Part shown: positions 24,816-32,380 of the stretch, in pieces
Layout of the letters: each line of letters starts with the position of its first letter
Position numbering within the stretch: position 1 is the first letter of the stretch
NCBI RefSeq assembly: GCF_001613065.1
Contig: NZ_BDBQ01000086.1
Location: forward strand, 1-64,000
From: Nocardia miyunensis NBRC 108239
Lineage (GTDB): Bacteria; Actinomycetota; Actinomycetes; Mycobacteriales; Mycobacteriaceae
Reading direction: 5' to 3'
Length of the DNA stretch: 64,000 nt
The notes under the pieces: model-generated
Database searches by the model: none
Seen by the model: the letters and a program-made list of their open reading frames with translations, nothing else
Told to the model about the DNA's origin: nothing
Translations under genes and position numbers: made by a program

Positions 24816-25370
24816 GCGACCGTCGAGTCGTGGATGTGGGGGCCAGCCCACCTGCCGCGGCCGCGTGGTCAGGCGTCGCGCGAATCTCGGCGGAGGTCAG
24901 GTAACCGACATGCCCACCCGGACGCTCGAGAAGGTCACGGCCGAGGTGGCGTCTCGCCGCGCGGGCGGCTCGTCCGTCCGGGAAATCGGTCCGAGATCTC
25001 CCTGACCGGCCCTCCAAGCGAATTACCTGAGCGATGCAATGATTTCTTGTCGACCGGTTCGGAATCTTCCGGCTGATCACGGACCATGCACGGCTCGACC
25101 GGTCGATCGCCGGTTGATTACGGACGTCTCGGCTGGGTATACACCGATGGTGCCCGGTGGACGAGAGTTCGATGAAAGATCACGAAACGGTCGCAATCGA
25201 CGTTTCGTGCGAATTTTATTGCCATTTTCATTGCTGAACAGTTGCTGCCAGGCATAGCGTCGAGGTCCGACAGTCGCAAAACCGACATCGTGAGGCATGA
25301 GCCGCAGCGAGGTCGATCGCGACGCGGAGCAGCAGAGGGGTCGGGGGATCCCGCAAGCGAGGACTGTGCC
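24816..25370. other. Gene-poor stretch with one short ORF
   Basis: About 0.55 kb without a convincing gene. A 31-codon frame at 24910-25005 (MPTRTLEKVTAEVASRR) has GC-rich third positions and ends in RAGGSSVREIG, which resembles the start of a DNA-binding helix, so it may be the truncated front of a lost gene. From 25010 to 25260 the DNA is comparatively A/T-rich and may hold the promoter of the receiver gene. I find no clear palindrome. Confidence 0.4.
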
Positions 25371-25823
25371 ATGAACAGATATCCGCACCCGATGTCCACA
25401 GTGCCCAATACACCCAATACCTCCGCCCCGGTCGGCGACGGAAGACTCATGGTGGCCAGAGTGCTTGTCGCCGAAGGCAATCCGGCCGCCGCGGAGATGG
25501 TCGGGCTGGTTCTCGAACACGCCGGTTATCAATCCTTGCGCACCGTCACCGGACGCCAGGTGCTCGCCGCTGCCCCGCAGTGGCATCCGGATCTGGTGCT
25601 TCTGGATCTGGACCTGCCGGACCTGCCCGGTCCGGACGTGTGCCGACAGTTGCGGCAGATGGTCTCGGCCCCGATTGTGGCCGTGTCGACCGAATCAGAT
25701 CCGGAGGCCGCCGAATTGGCGATGGCCTGTGGCGCGTCGGATTACGTGCGCAAGCCGTTCCGCACGGTCGATCTGCTCTCCCGGATCGAATCGCGCCTGG
25801 CGGGCAGTGCGCTGGGCGGCTGA
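25371..25823 (+). CDS. Stand-alone response regulator receiver-domain protein
   Basis: A 150-residue protein that is only a receiver domain after a variable 25-residue N-terminus. The phospho-accepting Asp is in LVLLDLDLPDLPG, the conserved Thr/Ser in VAVSTES and the Lys in DYVRKPF. The first acidic pocket, usually a DD or ED pair, reads VLVAEGNP here, so magnesium binding may be weak. There is no output domain and no adjacent kinase gene. A shorter start at MVARVLV is possible. It may act by protein-protein contact. Confidence 0.83.
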   Translation: MNRYPHPMSTVPNTPNTSAPVGDGRLMVARVLVAEGNPAAAEMVGLVLEHAGYQSLRTVTGRQVLAAAPQWHPDLVLLDLDLPDLPGPDVCRQLRQMVSAPIVAVSTESDPEAAELAMACGASDYVRKPFRTVDLLSRIESRLAGSALGG

Positions 25824-25844
25824 CCCGCAGGCGCTCGGGACGCG

Positions 25845-26459
25845 TCAGGCGCGGTTGGTGCGTACGACCCAGAAGTCGTGCCGCCCCACGGTGATTCGCT
25901 CGATGCCCGGGTCCGCCAACCCCGCCGCGCGGCACAGCTCGGCGAACGATCGCGCCTGATCCTCGGTCCAGCCGTGTGTGGCCAGACCGGTCGCGCCCAC
26001 CGGTGAATATCGCTCGACGGCCACGAAACGGCCGCCCGGCGCCAGCACCCGCGCCACTTCGGTCAGTGCGGTCGTGACATCGGGCCAGTGATGCACCGTC
26101 GCCACGGCGAGCGCGACGGTGGCCTCGTCATCCCCCAGCGGCAACCGCTCGGCGACACCGGTCGCCCACCGGATAGACGAACCGCGCACGAGCAGCCGGG
26201 CCAGTCGCAACATCACCGGCGACGGGTCCACCCCCGTGACCCGAGCGCCGCGACGGGCAGCGGCCCGCACCGCGGCACCGGAACCGCATCCGATGTCGAC
26301 GACCCGGTCGGATCCGGTCACCGCGGCGGTCTCGATCACCATGCGGGCGCGTCGCCGCCCGGCGGCGAACATCAGCGCACCGGCCGCCAGCCCGGCGGGT
26401 CCGGAGAATCCGGGATGATCGGCGTGATGGTTGACCGGCAGGGTCTGCGGCGGGTTCAT
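25845..26459 (-). CDS. SAM-dependent class I methyltransferase
   Basis: A 204-residue Methyltransf_11-like enzyme. Motif I is VVDIGCGSGAAV, motif post-I is VTGVDPS, and motif II-III are TVALAVATVHHW and LAPGGRFVAVE. ATG 26459 follows GGAGGA at good spacing. It is divergent from a MerR regulator with a dyad between the two, and was probably kept under that regulator. The acceptor (small molecule, lipid or metal/metalloid) is unknown. Confidence 0.87.
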   Translation of the reverse strand: MNPPQTLPVNHHADHPGFSGPAGLAAGALMFAAGRRRARMVIETAAVTGSDRVVDIGCGSGAAVRAAARRGARVTGVDPSPVMLRLARLLVRGSSIRWATGVAERLPLGDDEATVALAVATVHHWPDVTTALTEVARVLAPGGRFVAVERYSPVGATGLATHGWTEDQARSFAELCRAAGLADPGIERITVGRHDFWVVRTNRA

Positions 26460-26495
26460 GCGAACGTCCTCCTCGCGAATGGGTGTTGTCACCAC

Positions 26496-26509
26496 CTTGC
26501 AAGTTCAAG
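26496..26509. promoter_or_regulatory. Dyad in methyltransferase/MerR intergenic region
   Basis: CTTG-CAAGTT-CAAG has perfect 4-bp arms and lies in a 73-bp gap between divergent methyltransferase and MerR genes. MerR regulators bind dyads inside long promoter spacers; this is the best candidate there. Confidence 0.45.
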
Positions 26510-26532
26510 CCGACTGGAGGTCAAATGGCGCC

Positions 26533-26955
26533 ATGGACCTGATCCCGATCGGGGAGGCCGCGGCGAAACTGGGCATGGCCGCCTCGGCGCTGCGGTATTA
26601 CGACGAGCGCGGCCTGGTGCGTCCGGCCGCGCGCCGCGGCGGCAAACGAATGTACGACCGGGAACAGCTGCGCCGGCTCGCCTTCATCAAGGTGGCGCAC
26701 AGCCTGGGACTTCCGCTGGAGACCGCGGCGGCGGTGCTGGACGCGCCGAGTCCGCAGTGGCGCGAGGTGCTCGAGCGACAGATCGCCGAACTCGAGGAGG
26801 CCATCGCGCGGGCCCGCACCGCACAGACCTTCCTGACGCACGCCGCGCGGTGCCCGTCCGAGCATCCCGCCCGTGAATGCCCGACCATGCTCGGCGGTCT
26901 GGACGCACTCCTGACCGGAACGCCGGTCACCGAGCTGATGGACGAAAACCACTGA
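26533..26955 (+). CDS. MerR family transcriptional regulator
   Basis: A 140-residue MerR protein. IPIGEAAAKLGMAASALRYYDERGLV is the winged helix, split as IGEAAAKLGM and LRYYDERGL; RRGGKRMYDREQLRRL is the wing. A dimerisation coil follows (EVLERQIAELEEAIAR), and the C-terminus has cysteines in ARCPSEHP and RECPTML, like SoxR-type or metal-sensing members but without a four-cysteine cluster motif. It probably controls the divergent methyltransferase. Confidence 0.9.
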   Translation: MDLIPIGEAAAKLGMAASALRYYDERGLVRPAARRGGKRMYDREQLRRLAFIKVAHSLGLPLETAAAVLDAPSPQWREVLERQIAELEEAIARARTAQTFLTHAARCPSEHPARECPTMLGGLDALLTGTPVTELMDENH

Positions 26956-26984
26956 GCGCGTACTGATTCGCACGTTCGACAGAC

Positions 26985-28001
26985 ATGGGCCGGCGCACGG
27001 TGTTGCGCGGCGCTGCCGTGGCCGGTGCCGCGCTGGCCGCCACCGCGGCGGCATATCTACCGCGCGCATCAGCCGGTCCGATCGCGGCTCGTGCGACCTC
27101 GCGGGGACGGGAGGTGGCGATCTTCGGCGGCGGGATGTCGGGATTATCGGCCGCGCACGAACTCGCCGAACGCGGATATCGGGTCACCGGGTACGAGCCG
27201 TCGTGTCTGGGTTCATTCCCGCCCTGCCGCACGCCGAACTGGCGTTCTTCGGCAAACAGGTCGCCATGTGGTTCACCAGCTCCGCCGAGCGGCGGTTCGG
27301 GCAGTTCGAGTACATCTCGTGGGAGGACATGCTCCAAGCGCAGGGCAAATCCGACGCGTACCGCGAATATCTGGTCGCCGCGCTGACCCGCATCACCCTC
27401 GCGGCCAAACCGCATCTGAGTTCCGCGCGCACGATCGGCACCATCGGCGAGGCGCTCGTACTCGCCGGGACCGGACTGTTCCCGCAGTATCAGGGCGGCG
27501 CGGACCGGATCCTGAGCGGTCCGACCAACGAGGTGTGGATCGATACGTGGGTGGCGTATCTGCGCTCGCGTGGTATGCGGTTCGTAATGGGCGCTCGCGC
27601 AACGTGATTGGACGTCCGGGATCGGCGGATCACCGGTGTCCGGGTCGTCGGCGGCGGGGTGAGCGGGCCGTCACGGCCGACTGGTGCCTCTGTGCGATGC
27701 CGGTCGACAAGGCGGTGTCCCTGCTGAACGGGCCTGTGCTGGAAGCGGATCCGTCGCTGGCGGGTATGCGGATCGGTAACTGTTCTTCGGCGGCGACTAC
27801 GTGCGCACCCACATCGATCTGGCGACGATGGAGGGTGCGAACGAATCCGGGCGCGCGGCCGCGAACGCGATCGTGGACGCCGCGGGCGATCCCGGCCCGC
27901 GCGCCGGAATCTTCCCGCTGGTCGAACCGCCCGAACTCGAGCCGTTCAAACAGCTCGACGCGGCCCGCTACCGCGCCGGTCTGCCGCACATTCTGGCGTG
28001 A
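26985..28001 (+). pseudogene. Flavin-dependent oxidoreductase (amine oxidase/phytoene desaturase-like) pseudogene
   Basis: Pieces in three frames belong to one protein of about 550 residues: a twin-arginine leader (GRRTVLRGAAVAG), an FAD loop VAIFGGGMSGLSAAHELAERG, then after a deletion PALPHAELAFFGKQVAMWF, RRFGQFEYISWEDML, GPTNEVWIDTWVAYLR, then frameshifted VTADWCLCAMPVDKAVSLL, and after another deletion GDYVRTHIDLATMEGANESG and the C-terminus YRAGLPHILA. The parts between VTGYE and PALPHAEL, and between MRIGN and GDYVR, are missing. The original was an exported or membrane-associated FAD oxidoreductase. It lies beside a GGDEF gene and a terpene synthase. Confidence 0.85.
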
Positions 28002-28033
28002 ACCGATGGGCCGCAACCGGTGAGCCTGTCGGT

Positions 28034-29326
28034 CTACTGCGGGGGAGTCAGAGGGTGGGTGTGGCTGTGGCGCTCGGTGGTTCGGTGCGAGGTGCGCAGG
28101 ACCGAGCGGCCCTTGTGGTTCGCCTTGGCCAGGTACAGGACGGTGTCGGCGGAGTCGAGCAGCGACTCCGCGTCGGAGCCCGCGAGCGGGGTGACGATGG
28201 CTCCGATGCTGGCCGAGACGTGCAGTTGGTGGCCGTCGACGGCGATCGGCTCGACCAGGGCCGACTGCAACTGGTCGACGATCGTGATGACGACGTCGTT
28301 CTCCGCCGGTGGCGGGATCAGGGCGACGAATTCGTCCCCGCCGATGCGGGCGATGAGGCAATCCTGTTCGCGCACACTGTCACCGAAGCGGGTGGCGACC
28401 TCGGTGAGCACCCTGTCCCCGGTGCCGTGGCCGTACATGTCGTTGATGGGCTTGAACCTGTCCAGGTCGACGAAGCACAGGCCCACCTGGTCGTCGTCGC
28501 CGACGCCGGAGGACACGGCCTCGATGCTCTCCAGCAGGCAGCGGCGGTTCGGCAGGCCGGTCAGCGGATCGTGCCGGGCCTGCCAGTGCAGTTCCTGCTG
28601 TAGTCGATGACGTTCGGTCACATCCTCACCGACCGCGAGCAGGTAGTCGCCGTGGCTCTGGTTGCCCTTGACATAGGTGATGGAGAACGCCACCCAGCCC
28701 ACACTGCCGTCCGAGCGCAGCAGGCGACGTTCCATCTTGACCGAGCCCTCCCCGGCGGGGACCAGCTTGTCGAAGATCAGGGCCCGGATCTCGTCCTGAT
28801 CGTCCGGGTGGGCGAAGTCGTAGACCGAGATTCCCCACAGTTGTTCGACGGGCACGCCGATCATGTCGGCGAGTCCGCGGTTGGCGTCGACGAGCGTCCC
28901 GTCGGTGTCGCCTATGGCGATCGCGATGTCGGTGCTGTCGAAGACGATGCGAAAACGCGCGTTCTGATCCTGCCGGAGCTGCTGCCGGGTCAGGAACATC
29001 TGATGGCCCTGCGCCAGCGCGGCGCCCAGCACGGCGAACCGGGCGCCGGCGTCGGGCCGGTCACCCTCGCCGACCAGGGGCTGCAGGACCTGGACGGTGC
29101 GGATCGGGACGGTGGTGTCGGTCCACCCCGCATCCGCCAGGGCCTCGCCGACCGAGGTGCCCGCGGCCGGGTCGAATTCCCGCGCCGCGAGTCCGGACCG
29201 GAGGGTATCGACCAGCCGCGTCAGCAGCCCGAGGGCCTGCTCGGGCTCCGCAGGTCCCGCACCCGTGGCGGACAGTTCCCGCCACCAGTCTGCGACCAGG
29301 GAATCTCGGTCCATACCCTCCAGCAC
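28034..29326 (-). CDS. PAS-GGDEF diguanylate cyclase
   Basis: A 430-residue cytoplasmic protein: an N-terminal helical region (about 1-120), a PAS domain (FRIVFDSTDIAIAIGDTDG to VGEDVTERHR, about 125-250) and a GGDEF domain (from HDPLTGLPNR to the C-terminus). The active-site motif is intact as ARIGGDEFVAL, and CFVDLDRFKPIND holds the metal-binding aspartate, so synthesis of c-di-GMP is expected. REQD lies six residues before GGDEF rather than five, so an inhibitory I-site is doubtful. The signal sensed by PAS is unknown. The start may be GTG 29326 or the ATG four codons in. Confidence 0.88.
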   Translation of the reverse strand: MLEGMDRDSLVADWWRELSATGAGPAEPEQALGLLTRLVDTLRSGLAAREFDPAAGTSVGEALADAGWTDTTVPIRTVQVLQPLVGEGDRPDAGARFAVLGAALAQGHQMFLTRQQLRQDQNARFRIVFDSTDIAIAIGDTDGTLVDANRGLADMIGVPVEQLWGISVYDFAHPDDQDEIRALIFDKLVPAGEGSVKMERRLLRSDGSVGWVAFSITYVKGNQSHGDYLLAVGEDVTERHRLQQELHWQARHDPLTGLPNRRCLLESIEAVSSGVGDDDQVGLCFVDLDRFKPINDMYGHGTGDRVLTEVATRFGDSVREQDCLIARIGGDEFVALIPPPAENDVVITIVDQLQSALVEPIAVDGHQLHVSASIGAIVTPLAGSDAESLLDSADTVLYLAKANHKGRSVLRTSHRTTERHSHTHPLTPPQ

Positions 29327-29447
29327 CCCCTCGATGTCCGGCGACCGATCGGCATACCCCTCTCCGATCTGGCGCAGTCTTGCCTCTCACACTAGATCAA
29401 ATGTGCAAGAAGCTGTTGCGCGGAATATTTCCGGTTGGTGGCAGCGG

Positions 29448-30551
29448 TCAGACGGCATGGTTCTCGTCGAAGATCGAGACCCCCTTGTATCGCGGGGTGA
29501 CGATCTCCCAGGCCCAGGTCGCCTGCACGCAGCCGACCAGATCGCGCACGTGCGCGGCCACCGACTCCGCCGCCCGCCGCTCGGCCCGGGCGACGTATTC
29601 GTTGAGGATCTGCTCGCTCAGGGTGTGGAATTCGGTGAGCCGATCGCGCACGATCGCCGCCGACCCGTGCACAGCGTCTGCCAGGGTCGCGCCCGGTGTG
29701 TTCAGCAGCCACACCGGGATCAGGTTGAAGTCGGCGCCATCGGCGATGCACTCCTTCTCGAAGGAGAACATGTCGTTCATCAGCGCACCGATCTCGGCGG
29801 TCAGCTGTTGCAGTCTGCGCAACTGCGCGGCCGGGACGTCGGCCGGGATGAGATCCCAGGGCAGATAGTCGTCACGGCCGAACTCGCACATCGCGATCGC
29901 CGGATACATGCCGGAGACCTCCGATCGCAGATCGATGTACTCCGCGACGCTCAGCAATCCGCCACGGGCGTCGGTGTTCTGATTGCGGATCGCGGTCCGC
30001 AGATGTTCGGCCGTCGAGCTGAGAAACCGATCCAGCCATACCGGTTCGGCGTCGCGGGCCAGCAGGTCCAGGAATTCGGCTGTGGCGATTTCCTCCCGGC
30101 TCGGATCCGCTGCCGGGCTTCGGGATTCGAGCATGTCACGTAATCGGCCCGCGGTGTACGAGGCACGCAGCTGCTCGTCCTCGGACAGATGCGCGAACTT
30201 CTCCCGGCCGACGGTGTCGTTCAGCCAGAACAGGATCGCGTTGAAGATCCCGATGATCGTCATCCGTTCGGCGGTAACCGCGTTCGGATGCAGATAGGGG
30301 GTCATGCTGTTGTAGTGCGCGCCGCCGGATTCCAGCCAGATCCGATGTCGGCGACAGAAACGTTCCACCTCGGCGAGTGCGTGCTCGCCGAATCTGTTGG
30401 GGCGGAACTCTCGGCAGTAGTCCTCGATATCTCGGTCCGGTGTGCTGAACAGTGCTCGCAGCGACCACCGCTCACCCTGTTCCACCAGCGCGTCGTACTC
30501 GGATCGCATTGCGACCAGCGCCGTGTCCACCATCGTTTGCTCACTCACCAC
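29448..30551 (-). CDS. Terpene synthase family protein (class I fold)
   Basis: A 367-residue protein of the class I terpene synthase family, which ionises prenyl diphosphates and cyclises them. The metal-binding NSE triad is complete: NDMFSFEKE matches NDxxSxxxE. The late RY pair is in TPRYKGVSIF. The aspartate-rich motif, normally DDxxD/E on helix C, reads LNDTVGREKF, so its first Asp is replaced by Asn. GTG 30551 follows GGGAGG. The neighbouring oxidoreductase gene, a plausible tailoring partner, is a pseudogene. Product unknown. Confidence 0.8.
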   Translation of the reverse strand: MVSEQTMVDTALVAMRSEYDALVEQGERWSLRALFSTPDRDIEDYCREFRPNRFGEHALAEVERFCRRHRIWLESGGAHYNSMTPYLHPNAVTAERMTIIGIFNAILFWLNDTVGREKFAHLSEDEQLRASYTAGRLRDMLESRSPAADPSREEIATAEFLDLLARDAEPVWLDRFLSSTAEHLRTAIRNQNTDARGGLLSVAEYIDLRSEVSGMYPAIAMCEFGRDDYLPWDLIPADVPAAQLRRLQQLTAEIGALMNDMFSFEKECIADGADFNLIPVWLLNTPGATLADAVHGSAAIVRDRLTEFHTLSEQILNEYVARAERRAAESVAAHVRDLVGCVQATWAWEIVTPRYKGVSIFDENHAV

Positions 30552-30724
30552 GGGATTGCCTCCCCGGTCCATCCGATCCACCAACCACCGTCGAGACGGT
30601 CAGACCGACTGGTGATAATCGTTCCAGTCGGTGCTTAAAGAGTAAGCAATAAGGACGAATCGAACAGTGTGTCCGATGTTCGTCCTGGTTAGGGCGCTGT
30701 CGGACCGGGCCGATCGGGTCAAGT

Positions 30725-31350
30725 TCACGAGCATTCCGACCAGCCCCCGCCGGGCGAGGGTTGGTGGGATGCGGCTCGGGGCAGGCTCAGCGGCGGATCA
30801 GCGGGCCGCGAACGACACTCGTGCCCGACACGCGATCGGCCGAGTCGAAAGAAGTCCTCGCGGTAGCTGTCCCGCGGGAACAGTCGTGCCTTCATCAGGG
30901 CCTTCATCGTGTCGGCGATCATCTCCGGGCTGCCGCAGAGGTACGCGACACGCCCGGCCGCCCAAGGATGGCCCTGGGCGAGTCGGCCGGGTATCCGGCC
31001 GCGCGGCCCTGTCATTCCTCGCGGGACAGCGCCGGGCGGTAGGTGAACCACGCGTGCTCGTCCTGCACGGCCTCGAAATGGGTGTGCTCGTGCAGATCCT
31101 CGCGGGTCGACACACGTGATACAGGACGGCATCGTGTCCGTACCTGGTCGGGTCGATGTGCGCGAGAATGGATTTCAGCGGTACGAGCCGGGACTCGCTG
31201 CCCAGCAACAGAATCGACTGGGTCCGGGCGGACGGAAGGAGAATCGCGACGCGGGACCTTCGAGATACCCTGCGAGATAAGCGCAATAGCGGTGCCCGGC
31301 GTACTCGAGCGGCGTGACGCCCTGGACGAACAGCTTGATCGGCGAGGTCA
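30725..31350 (-). pseudogene. Flavin/ferredoxin reductase-type oxidoreductase pseudogene
   Basis: The minus strand holds, in shifting frames, an intact-looking start MTSPIKLFVQGVTPLEYAGH, then RYCAYLAGYLEGPA, LLLGSESRLVPLKSILAHID, DAVLYHVCRPA, HTHFEAVQDEHAWFTYRPAL, and at the end VAYLCGSPEMIADTMKALM followed by FPRDSYREDFF. The last two are the NAD-binding C-terminal motifs of phenol hydroxylase reductase-like flavoproteins (usual form CGPPxM). At least three frameshifts separate the parts. Its start overlaps the stop of the LysR gene, so it was probably in the same transcript. Confidence 0.75.
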
Positions 31351-32280
31351 TCCTCGGATTTCGGCGCCCAATCGGGATTCACCCCGGCCGCGACCGCCGC
31401 CCAGCAGGGCCTGCGATCGGGCGAGTACCCGGGCCAGGACGGGGGAGTCGTCGCCCTTGCGCCAGGCGATCGCCAGTTCGACCTCGGTGGTGGTGCCCAC
31501 CAGGGGTTTGAACGTCGCGCCGGTGATCTGCAGATGCCGCACCGACGCGGGCACCAGCGCTACCCCGAAACCGGCGGCGACCAATGAGACCAGCGTGGAT
31601 GTCTCGGCGACCTCCTGTGTCCGTTCGGGGCGGAATCCGGCTTTGCGGCAGGCCGTTTCGACCGCGTCGTGCACCACCGATCGCCGGTGCGAGGGATAGC
31701 TGATGAACGTGTCCGCGCGCAGGTCGGCCAGCCGCACCGCCGGTTGATCGGCCAGCGGATGCGCCAGCGGCAACGCGGCGATGAGCGGTTCGCGGCGCAG
31801 CACGCGCACCTCGAGTTGCGGATCGTTCACCGGCGGGCGCAGGAATCCCAGATCGATGGTGCCGTCGGCGAGTGCGGCGACCTGTCGCGGGGTGAGCATC
31901 TCACCGCGCAGATCCATTTCGATGCCGGGCAGGTCCTCGCGCATTATCTGCGCCAGGGTCGGCAGCAGTTCGTAGGTGGCGGTGCCGGTGAAGCCGATCG
32001 CCAGTCGCCCCACCTCACCGGACGCGATGCGCACAGCCTCGGTGCTCGCGACGTCGAGGGAGGCCAGAATGCCGCGGGCGCGATCCAGGAAATGCCGACC
32101 GGCCGGGGTCAGTTCGACCCGGCGGGTGGAGCGCTCGAGCAGGACCACGCCGAGTTCGTTCTCCAGCGCCTTGATCTGCTGGGACAGTGGCGGCTGGGCG
32201 ATGTGCAGGCGTTCGGCGGCACGGCCGAAGTGGCATTCCTCGCCGACCGCGACGAAGTAGCGGAGATGACGCAGTTCCAT
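31348..32280 (-). CDS. LysR family transcriptional regulator
   Basis: A 310-residue LTTR. The N-terminal helix-turn-helix is FGRAAERLHIAQPPLSQQIKALE; the co-inducer domain begins at about residue 90 (VGRLAIGFTGTATYELLP) with the usual LPLAHPLAD and LVAAGFGVALVPAS blocks. Its predicted target is uncertain: downstream is a decayed reductase gene, and upstream on the same strand is the thiolase/hydratase fusion. The N-terminal sequence is typical of LysR proteins that control aromatic acid catabolism. Confidence 0.9.
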   Translation of the reverse strand: MELRHLRYFVAVGEECHFGRAAERLHIAQPPLSQQIKALENELGVVLLERSTRRVELTPAGRHFLDRARGILASLDVASTEAVRIASGEVGRLAIGFTGTATYELLPTLAQIMREDLPGIEMDLRGEMLTPRQVAALADGTIDLGFLRPPVNDPQLEVRVLRREPLIAALPLAHPLADQPAVRLADLRADTFISYPSHRRSVVHDAVETACRKAGFRPERTQEVAETSTLVSLVAAGFGVALVPASVRHLQITGATFKPLVGTTTEVELAIAWRKGDDSPVLARVLARSQALLGGGRGRGESRLGAEIRG

Positions 32281-32380
32281 GGCCTGAGCCTAGGCCGGAC
32301 TGAAATATTTCCAGTCTCAATCCGGGGTAATTTCTATACGGAAGATATCAGTGCCGAGATGGTGCACTCGGCGAGATCGA

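Noticed and set aside
28034..29326. Product-inhibition I-site (RxxD) of the diguanylate cyclase
   Set aside because: REQD lies six residues before GGDEF; the canonical spacing is five, so feedback binding cannot be claimed.
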